The notes below the pieces were generated by a model. The model was not told where the DNA came from and made no database searches. It saw nothing but the letters and a program-made list of their open reading frames with translations. Shown here in pieces: positions 1 to 4,776 of a stretch of DNA of 5,608 nucleotides (within the stretch, counting starts at the first letter, position 1; each line of letters opens with the position of its first letter). Both the position numbers and the translations under genes were made by a program. Source of the stretch: DATESG01 sp035270925 (GTDB taxonomy: Bacteria; Bacillota_I; Bacilli_A; RFN20; CAG-826); assembly GCA_035270925.1 (NCBI GenBank), contig DATESG010000027.1, positions 1 through 5,608 of the forward strand. Direction: 5' to 3'.

Positions 1-28
1 TTACATTTTGATGAACGGCAAAATGTAA
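1..28. repeat. Perfect 10-bp inverted repeat with 8-nt spacer inside comFC
   Basis: TTACATTTTG (1–10) and CAAAATGTAA (19–28) are exact reverse complements separated by ATGAACGG. It lies within the comFC coding region and begins at the first base of the window, so the left arm may be longer than seen. As RNA it would make a mostly A-U stem; as DNA it has the form of a dyad operator. Chance occurrence in AT-rich coding sequence is possible. Confidence 0.5.
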
Positions 29-225
29 TTGATAAACTTGAAGTTGTTAAAGGTGAGCGAGTAAGAGATAAAAAGATTCTGCTTGTTGATGACTTATTTA
101 CAACTGGTGCGACAGTCAAAGCGATGATTAAATTATTAAAACCATATAATCCTAAAAAGATTCAAGTCCTGACGCTTGCCTACACCAAAATTAGTGATCA
201 TCACGCTCCTTCAGGGCAAGATTAA
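1..225 (+). CDS. comFC: ComFC-like phosphoribosyltransferase, C-terminal 74 residues (5' end outside window)
   Basis: This is the 3' end of a gene read in frame 1 and ending in TAA at 223–225. Residues 26–38 of the fragment (ILLVDDLFTTGAT) form the PRPP-binding loop of type I phosphoribosyltransferases: two hydrophobic residues, paired acidic residues, then TTGAT. The upstream RQN…VVKGE stretch and the closing helix followed by LTLAY fit the ComF/GntX branch better than PyrE, Apt or Hpt. ComFC proteins are linked to DNA uptake in competent Firmicutes, but many non-competent bacteria carry the family and the physiological substrate is unclear. The position just upstream of secA matches the comF–(hpf)–secA–prfB order of Bacillus, which supports the call. 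A promoter and no obvious terminator follow it, so read-through into secA is possible. The N-terminal part, including any zinc-binding cysteines, cannot be seen. Confidence 0.8.
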   Translation, partial: LHFDERQNVIDKLEVVKGERVRDKKILLVDDLFTTGATVKAMIKLLKPYNPKKIQVLTLAYTKISDHHAPSGQD

Positions 226-251
226 CTTGTTAATAGAGTACGACAAATTGT

Positions 252-280
252 TTATTTCTTCAGGGTTTTTATGCTAAACT
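252..280 (+). promoter_or_regulatory. Putative sigma-A promoter for the secA operon (extended -10)
   Basis: The sequence TGCTAAACT at 272–280 is an extended -10 element: TG at 272–273, one base, then TAAACT at 275–280 (4 of 6 matches to TATAAT). A 17-bp spacer separates it from a poor -35, TTATTT at 252–257; the TG extension would compensate. An alternative reading pairs TTGTTT (248–253) with TATGCT (270–275) at 16 bp. Transcription would start near 286–288, giving a leader of about 50 nt before the secA ATG. This is the only non-coding gap in the window, so it is the natural place for the operon promoter. No 5' end data are available. Confidence 0.5.
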
Positions 281-295
281 ATCATAGATATAAAG

Positions 296-307
296 CACAG
301 GTCTGTG
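296..307 (+). promoter_or_regulatory. Short inverted repeat in the secA leader
   Basis: CACAG (296–300) and CTGTG (303–307) are exact reverse complements around GT. As RNA this gives at best a 4-bp stem with a GGUC loop. It lies just downstream of the predicted transcription start, where a repressor dyad or a small 5' hairpin could sit. It is not followed by a U-run, so it is not a terminator for comFC. The significance is uncertain. Confidence 0.25.
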
Positions 308-328
308 TAATAGATAAAGAAGGTAAGT

Positions 329-332
329 AGGA
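329..332 (+). promoter_or_regulatory. Ribosome binding site of secA
   Basis: AGGA at 329–332 lies 6 nt before the ATG at 339, a normal spacing. A second purine-rich stretch, GAAGGTAAG, lies just upstream but is too far from the ATG for normal initiation. The choice of this start is supported by the protein, whose first residues match the usual SecA N-terminus. Confidence 0.6.
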
Positions 333-338
333 ACAATT

Positions 339-2738
339 ATGAGTTTTATCGAGAAAATATTTAGATTCGAAGAAAGAAGACTTAAAAAGCTCGAAAAAGA
401 AGCTAAAAAGGTCCTCGTTTTTGAAGATGAAATACGCACATTAACCAACGAAGAATTAAAAGCTAAGACAGAGTACTTTAGAGCACTTTTAGCAGCAGGC
501 AAAACCCTTGATGATATTAAGCCTGAAGCTTTTGCCGTTGCCCGTGAAGCCGCGAAAAGAACAATTGGAGAATTTCCCTACCCTGTTCAAATTGTCGGCG
601 CTTTAGTCCTTCATCAAGGTGACGTAGCTGAAATGAGAACGGGTGAAGGTAAAACTTTAACCGCGACGATGGCAGTTTATCTAAACGGCTTAAACGGTAA
701 AGGTGTCCACGTTGTCACCGTTAACGAATACTTAGCTAAACGTGATGCGGAATGGATGGGGGAAATTTATCGTTTCCTTGGTTTAACCGTTGGCGTTAAC
801 TTAAGAGAAAAAAGCACCGCCGAAAAACGCGAAGCTTACGAATGTGATATTACATACACCACTAACTCGGAAGTTGGTTTTGACTATCTTCGTGATAACA
901 TGGCGACTTCTAAAGCCGGACGTGTTTTGCGGAACTTAGAATTCTCCGTTATTGATGAGGCTGACTCAATTCTGATTGATGAAAGTAGAACGCCATTAAT
1001 TATTTCAGGTGGTAATAAAGCTAGTGCCAGCCAATATAATATTGCTGATCGCTTTGTTAAAACTTTAAAAGCGGAAAAAGACTTCGCCGTTGATATCAAA
1101 ACTAAAACTTGTAACCTTACTGATGAGGGCAATCAAAAAGCCGAGAGAATGTTTGGCGTTCCTAATATTTATTTACCACAATATAACGATTTAGTTCACC
1201 GTATTCACCAAGCTTTAAAAGCTAACTACATTATGAAGCGCGGGGTTGAATACCTAGTTGATCCAAACCGCGAAGTGCAACTGATTGACCAATCAACGGG
1301 ACGGATTATGATTGGCCGCGAATATAGTGATGGCCTCCAACAAGCAATTCAAGCCAAAGAAAACGTTGTGATTAAAGAAGAAACTGTGACAATGGCGACG
1401 ATTACTTATCAAAACTTCTTTAGACTTTATAAAAAGTTATCGGGGATGACAGGGACTGCCAAAACCGAAGAAGAAGAATTCAGAATGATTTACAATATGC
1501 GCGTTATTTGTATCCCAACAAATAGACCAATTGCCCGTATTGATGATATTGATTATCTCTTTGCACGTAAAGAGCCAAAGATGAAGGCCTTAATTGCCGA
1601 AGTCAAACGCCGTCATGAATTAGGGCAACCAATGTTAATTGGGACAAGTAGTGTTGAATCCAGTGAAGAAGTTTCCGAATTTTTAACCGCGGCGAAATTG
1701 CCACATAATGTCTTAAACGCAAAAAACCATGAGCGTGAAGCTGACATTATTAAACATGCCGGTGAACGAGGTTCAATTACTGTTGCCACTAACATGGCCG
1801 GTCGTGGAACCGATATTAAGATTAATGATGAAGTAAGAGCGCTCGGTGGTCTCTGTGTTTTAGGAACCGAACGCCATGAATCAAGACGGATTGATAACCA
1901 ATTACGGGGCCGTGGTGGCCGTCAAGGTGATCCAGGCTATTCACGCTTCTATATTAGTTTTGATGATGAATTGCTTAGACGCTTTGCAAGTGATGCAATG
2001 CAAAATATTGCCAAAAATATGGACGATCAACCACTGGAGTCAAAAATGTTTATGAACGTTGTCACCGGGGCCCAAAAGAAAATCGAAGGACAAAACTTTG
2101 ATATGCGGAAAAACCTGCTTGATTATGATGATGTCCTTAGTAAACAACGCCAAATCATTTATAAAAAACGTGACGCAATTATGTTTGCCGATGAGATTAA
2201 GGATCTTGTCCAAGAACAATTTGACTTAACCGGACGTTTCTTAGCCAATAAAGCTGTTCCTAATGATAGTAAAGACCGCGCTATTGACGCCGATTTACTA
2301 AGAAAAGAAGTGGAACCACGCTTTTTACCAGAAGGTACAATTAATCCGGCCGCCTTTGATGATTCTCCTGTGGAGGAAGTCGCTGAAGATTTAAATATGA
2401 TTATTTATAAACATTATTTAACCCGTCGTAAGGTGTGGGGTGAAGAAATTGCTGACCGGGCCGAACGTGAAATTGTCTTACGCTGTATTGACCGTAACTG
2501 GACCCGTCATATTGATACGATGTCGCATTTAAGAGAAGGTATTCACCTGAGAAGTTACGCAAACACAAACCCTTTGCAAGATTATGTTAACGAAGGATAT
2601 GGTCTCTTCAAAGAAGTGATGGATACAATCGCGGTTGAAGGTGTTTTAAACTTATTAAATGTTAAGATTAATCTCCCAAGTGATGAACCTGAAGTTCCAA
2701 TGGTGGAACCAGTAAGAAAAGATTCGACAAGTGGGTAA
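339..2738 (+). CDS. secA: Preprotein translocase ATPase SecA, 799 aa
   Basis: SecA is the cytoplasmic ATPase motor that pushes unfolded preproteins through SecYEG. Motifs visible in order: Walker A MRTGEGKT (99–106); TTNSEVGFDYLRDN (174–187); Walker B/DEAD with the SecA signature DEADSILIDESRTPLIISG (206–224); preprotein cross-linking domain roughly 225–365; LSGMTGTAKTEEEEF (367–381); the second nucleotide-binding fold with GTSSVESSE (435–443), NMAGRGTD (485–492) and the arginine-finger region QLRGRGGRQGDPG (521–533); LDYDDVL (594–600) opening the helical scaffold; and the two-helix finger around IDRNWTRHIDTMSHLREG (717–734). The protein stops at 799 residues, shorter than B. subtilis SecA (about 840), and the tail has no CxCxnC(H/C) zinc-binding motif. 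SecA2 paralogues are also short, but the position directly before prfB and the full set of motifs favour the housekeeping SecA. The ATG has an AGGA site 6 nt upstream; the stop is TAA. Confidence 0.97.
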   Translation: MSFIEKIFRFEERRLKKLEKEAKKVLVFEDEIRTLTNEELKAKTEYFRALLAAGKTLDDIKPEAFAVAREAAKRTIGEFPYPVQIVGALVLHQGDVAEMRTGEGKTLTATMAVYLNGLNGKGVHVVTVNEYLAKRDAEWMGEIYRFLGLTVGVNLREKSTAEKREAYECDITYTTNSEVGFDYLRDNMATSKAGRVLRNLEFSVIDEADSILIDESRTPLIISGGNKASASQYNIADRFVKTLKAEKDFAVDIKTKTCNLTDEGNQKAERMFGVPNIYLPQYNDLVHRIHQALKANYIMKRGVEYLVDPNREVQLIDQSTGRIMIGREYSDGLQQAIQAKENVVIKEETVTMATITYQNFFRLYKKLSGMTGTAKTEEEEFRMIYNMRVICIPTNRPIARIDDIDYLFARKEPKMKALIAEVKRRHELGQPMLIGTSSVESSEEVSEFLTAAKLPHNVLNAKNHEREADIIKHAGERGSITVATNMAGRGTDIKINDEVRALGGLCVLGTERHESRRIDNQLRGRGGRQGDPGYSRFYISFDDELLRRFASDAMQNIAKNMDDQPLESKMFMNVVTGAQKKIEGQNFDMRKNLLDYDDVLSKQRQIIYKKRDAIMFADEIKDLVQEQFDLTGRFLANKAVPNDSKDRAIDADLLRKEVEPRFLPEGTINPAAFDDSPVEEVAEDLNMIIYKHYLTRRKVWGEEIADRAEREIVLRCIDRNWTRHIDTMSHLREGIHLRSYANTNPLQDYVNEGYGLFKEVMDTIAVEGVLNLLNVKINLPSDEPEVPMVEPVRKDSTSG

Positions 2739-2743
2739 ATAAG

Positions 2744-3860
2744 ATGGAATACAAAAATGTCACACAATTGTTAAAGGAAGTTGCTCTTGTTTTTTCGCAA
2801 CTCGGTGACTCTCTTTGACCTGCCTAAATTAGGTAAAGCGGTTAAAGAGCAACAACAAAAAGTCGATGAACCTGATTTTTGGAATGATCAAAAAAGTGCA
2901 GTCCAAATTATAAATAGTCTGAACGACAATAAAGAAACGCTTGAGCAATTGAATGTAATCAAAACGACTTTAGAAAACGCTAAAGAGCTTTTAAATATAG
3001 ATGAAGCAAGTGAAGATATCGATTTATTAACCGATATTTTTAATGATTTAATGACCGCGAGTAAAATTGGTGATGAACTAAAACACAAACTTTTATTTAG
3101 TGGTGAATATGACGCTAATGATGCTGTTGTCAGTATTCATCCGGGCGCAGGTGGCACTGAAAGTCAAGACTGGGCGGACATGTTATACCGCATGTATGTC
3201 CGTTTTGCAGACTTAATTGATTTAAAAGTTAAGGTTGTTGACTATCAGTCAGGCGATGAAGCCGGGATTAAAAGTGTGACAATGCTCGTAAGCGGCAAGC
3301 ATGCGTATGGGCTTTTAAAGGCTGAAAAGGGTGTGCACCGATTAGTGAGAATTTCCCCCTTTGATAGTAACGCGAGACGTCATACCTCGTTTGCCAGTGT
3401 CAGCGTAACCCCTCAATTTAGTGAAGCAAATACAATTGAAATTAATGATGAAGATTTACGAATTGATACTTATCGCTCCGGGGGCGCGGGTGGGCAAAAC
3501 GTTAACAAAGTCGAAACCGCGATTAGAATTACCCATATTCCAAGTGGGATAGTTGTCGCCTGTCAAGCTGAACGTAGCCAACTTTCCAACAAAGAAACGG
3601 CGATGGCGATGCTGAAAAACCATTTGTTTGCACGCGAACTTAAAGCCCGTAAAACAAAGTTAGATTCCATCGTTGGTGAGCAGAAAAATATTGAATGGGG
3701 TAGCCAAATTCGCTCCTATGTGTTTGCACCCTATACACTTGTTAAAGATCATCGAACAGATTATTCTGAAGGTGATGTTAATAAAGTGATGGATGGATAC
3801 ATTGAATCCTTTATTTATAAATACTTAGAAATGGAGGCAATCGCGCATGCAAATCATTAA
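2744..3860 (+). CDS. prfB: Peptide chain release factor 2 (RF2), expressed by programmed +1 frameshift; join 2744–2815 and 2817–3860, 371 aa
   Basis: RF2 recognises UAA and UGA in the ribosomal A site and triggers peptide release. The gene starts at ATG 2744, 5 nt after the secA stop; 24 codons lead to an in-frame TGA (2816–2818) directly after CTT. Skipping T2816 continues as DLPKLG… to TAA at 3858–3860, giving 24 + 347 = 371 residues, the normal RF2 length (E. coli 365). Using joined numbering, the product has an N-terminal helical domain with PDFW near residue 43, HPGAGGTESQDW (132–143), the stop-codon-reading SPF tripeptide (204–206; coded at 3354–3362), which is RF2-specific (RF1 has PxT), and the catalytic GGQ (249–251; coded at 3489–3497). 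The SD upstream of the ATG is weak (AAGTGGGT), so coupling to secA translation is likely. The recoding site provides the classical autoregulation: scarce RF2 lets UGA decoding lag and favours the frameshift. A naive call from TTG 2781 gives a wrong N-terminus. Confidence 0.96.
2779..2802 (+). other. Possible stem-loop just upstream of the prfB frameshift site
   Basis: AGTTGC (2779–2784) and GCAACT (2797–2802) are exact reverse complements around a 12-nt, T-rich loop. The stem ends 10 nt before the slippery CTT. It lies in the 24-codon leader part of prfB. In the mRNA it could fold only after the ribosome has passed most of it, that is near the exit side of a ribosome paused at the UGA. A recoding role is inference; six pairs could arise by chance. 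Confidence 0.35.
2804..2819 (+). promoter_or_regulatory. prfB: prfB programmed +1 frameshift site (CTT-TGA-C)
   Basis: The slippery heptamer CTTTGAC at 2813–2819 is identical to the RF2 recoding site known from E. coli and B. subtilis: peptidyl-tRNA-Leu on CUU slips to UUU when RF2 is limiting, and GAC becomes the next codon. The family normally has an internal Shine-Dalgarno-like AGGGGG ending 3 nt before CUU. Here only GGTGA (2804–2808) is seen, 4 nt before CTT, and it pairs with a different part of the 16S tail, so the stimulator looks weak or displaced. Confidence 0.93.
3832..3837 (+). promoter_or_regulatory. Ribosome binding site of the YitT-family gene, inside prfB
   Basis: TGGAGG at 3832–3837 lies 9 nt before the ATG at 3847 and is the strongest SD-like site in the window. 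It sits within the last codons of prfB, so the downstream gene can be initiated on its own while still being coupled to prfB termination at 3858–3860. Confidence 0.75.
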
Positions 3861-4776
3861 TTACTTTAAAAATAATTATCGCCAAATCGCTAAAAGCTAT
3901 ACGCTGATTATTATTGGCTCGCTACTTTTAGCGGTCGGCACTGGCCTTTTTCTTATTCCTAACCGCATTAACGCGGGGGGCATAAGTGGTGTTGCGATTA
4001 TTCTTAATAGTGTCTTTGGTTTTGAAGAAGACATCGTTGTGTTGATTATGGCATGGGGCTTTTTTGCCCTTAGTTTAATATTTCTCGGCCTTAAATTTAC
4101 ATTAAAATCTTTAGTTTCTTCTCTTATTTATCCACTTTCCTTAGTTTTATTGATGCGCCTTCCATTCTTTCAAACGCTTGTCCAAGAAACATTTCTTGAT
4201 AATCCCGATACGAGTAAAACGCTGATTGCGGGGATATTTGGTGGGGTCTTTGTGGGCGCCGGCGTTGCGATTACCTTTCTTGGTGGTGGCTCAACGGGTG
4301 GCGTTGATATTCTTGTTTTTATCATTCATAAATATACACAAGTTAAACAATCAGTTTTATCATTTGTCGTTGATGGCGCCGTAATTGCTCTAGGTGTCTT
4401 CGCGCTTGGCGACATGATTGCTTCAATGATAGGGATTGTCGCCGCCTTTATCACGGCAATTATGATTGAATATATTTTCGTTGGTCGTTCTAAGGCGCTG
4501 ACCGCACTAATTATTTCTAAAGATCACGTTAAAGAAATTAACGAATATATTCAAGATTCAATGGAACGAGGTTCAACACTTATTCCGGTCGCTGGTGGCT
4601 ATCAAAAACACGCATATGAGATGATCATGGTCACGTTTGACCGCAAGGAATATGCTAACTTAATTTATCAGGTCTCACAAATTGATAAACGCGCCTTCTT
4701 AACCGTTATTCAAACCAATGAAGTATTAGGCGAAGGGTTTAGAGGGTTCAGAAACCGTAAGCGTAAAGGAAAATGA
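3847..4776 (+). CDS. YitT-family membrane protein (DUF161 + DUF2179), YvjA-like, 309 aa
   Basis: A polytopic inner-membrane protein of unknown biochemical function. Hydrophobic segments lie at about 17–38, 43–58 (short), 62–82, 86–107, 125–148, 168–187 and 189–212. The glycine-rich stretches NAGGISG (42–48) and FLGGGSTGGVDI (144–155) are hallmarks of the YitT_membrane (DUF161) fold. Residues about 218–300 form a soluble DUF2179 domain, with RGSTLIPVAGGY (241–252), YEMIMVTFDRKEY (257–269), QIDKRAFLTVI (278–288) and the closing GEGF (295–298). The end is strongly basic (RNRKRKGK), consistent with a cytoplasmic C-terminus. The start overlaps prfB by 14 nt and has a good SD. In B. subtilis the YitT-family gene yvjA also follows prfB, so this is probably its orthologue, though several paralogues exist and the symbol is not certain. 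It ends in TGA, overlapping uvrB. Family assignment is firm; a transport or ligand-sensing role is only guessed at in the family. Confidence 0.9.
   Translation: MQIINYFKNNYRQIAKSYTLIIIGSLLLAVGTGLFLIPNRINAGGISGVAIILNSVFGFEEDIVVLIMAWGFFALSLIFLGLKFTLKSLVSSLIYPLSLVLLMRLPFFQTLVQETFLDNPDTSKTLIAGIFGGVFVGAGVAITFLGGGSTGGVDILVFIIHKYTQVKQSVLSFVVDGAVIALGVFALGDMIASMIGIVAAFITAIMIEYIFVGRSKALTALIISKDHVKEINEYIQDSMERGSTLIPVAGGYQKHAYEMIMVTFDRKEYANLIYQVSQIDKRAFLTVIQTNEVLGEGFRGFRNRKRKGK
4765..4776 (+). promoter_or_regulatory. SD and ATGA stop/start overlap coupling the YitT-family gene to uvrB
   Basis: The uvrB ATG (4773–4775) shares bases with the TGA stop (4774–4776) of the preceding gene. The nearest SD-like element, AAAGGA at 4765–4770, ends only 2 nt before the ATG, closer than the usual 5–9 nt. 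Efficient uvrB initiation therefore probably relies on reinitiation by ribosomes ending at the TGA. Confidence 0.65.

Noticed and set aside
243..251. ACAA-A-TTGT dyad upstream of the promoter
   Set aside because: Only 4 bp per arm in AT-rich sequence; expected by chance.
226..300. Rho-independent terminator after comFC
   Set aside because: No GC-rich stem followed by a T-run. The T-run at 266–270 has no stem before it, and the dyad at 296–307 has no T-run after it.
269..502. Reverse-strand open frame of 77 codons over the secA promoter and 5' end
   Set aside because: It is antisense to the conserved secA N-terminus, has low-complexity serine/leucine-rich content typical of an antisense shadow, and shows no recognisable domain.
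884..1132. Reverse-strand open frame of 82 codons inside secA
   Set aside because: It lies fully antisense to the conserved secA core and has no family resemblance.
1613..1795. Reverse-strand open frame of 60 codons inside secA
   Set aside because: Antisense to the second nucleotide-binding fold of SecA; chance frame.
1898..1932. GC-rich repeated GGCCGTGGTGGCCGTC-like stretch in secA
   Set aside because: It is explained by the conserved protein motif LRGRGGRQG and its codons.
339..2738. SecA2 accessory paralogue, because of the short length
   Set aside because: The location next to prfB and the complete canonical SecA motifs fit the housekeeping copy; loss of the zinc tail alone accounts for the length.
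2582..2767. Reverse-strand open frame of 61 codons across the secA/prfB junction
   Set aside because: Covered on the + strand by the secA 3' end and the prfB start; no supporting signal.
2781..2816. RF2 starting at TTG 2781 with an N-terminus MLLFFRNSVTLF
   Set aside because: TTG 2781 directly abuts the AAGGAAG with no spacer, and the CTT-TGA-C site plus the 24-codon leader from ATG 2744 explain the normal RF2 N-terminus by frameshifting.
2888..3088. Reverse-strand open frame of 66 codons inside prfB
   Set aside because: Antisense to the RF2 helical domain; serine/leucine-rich shadow.
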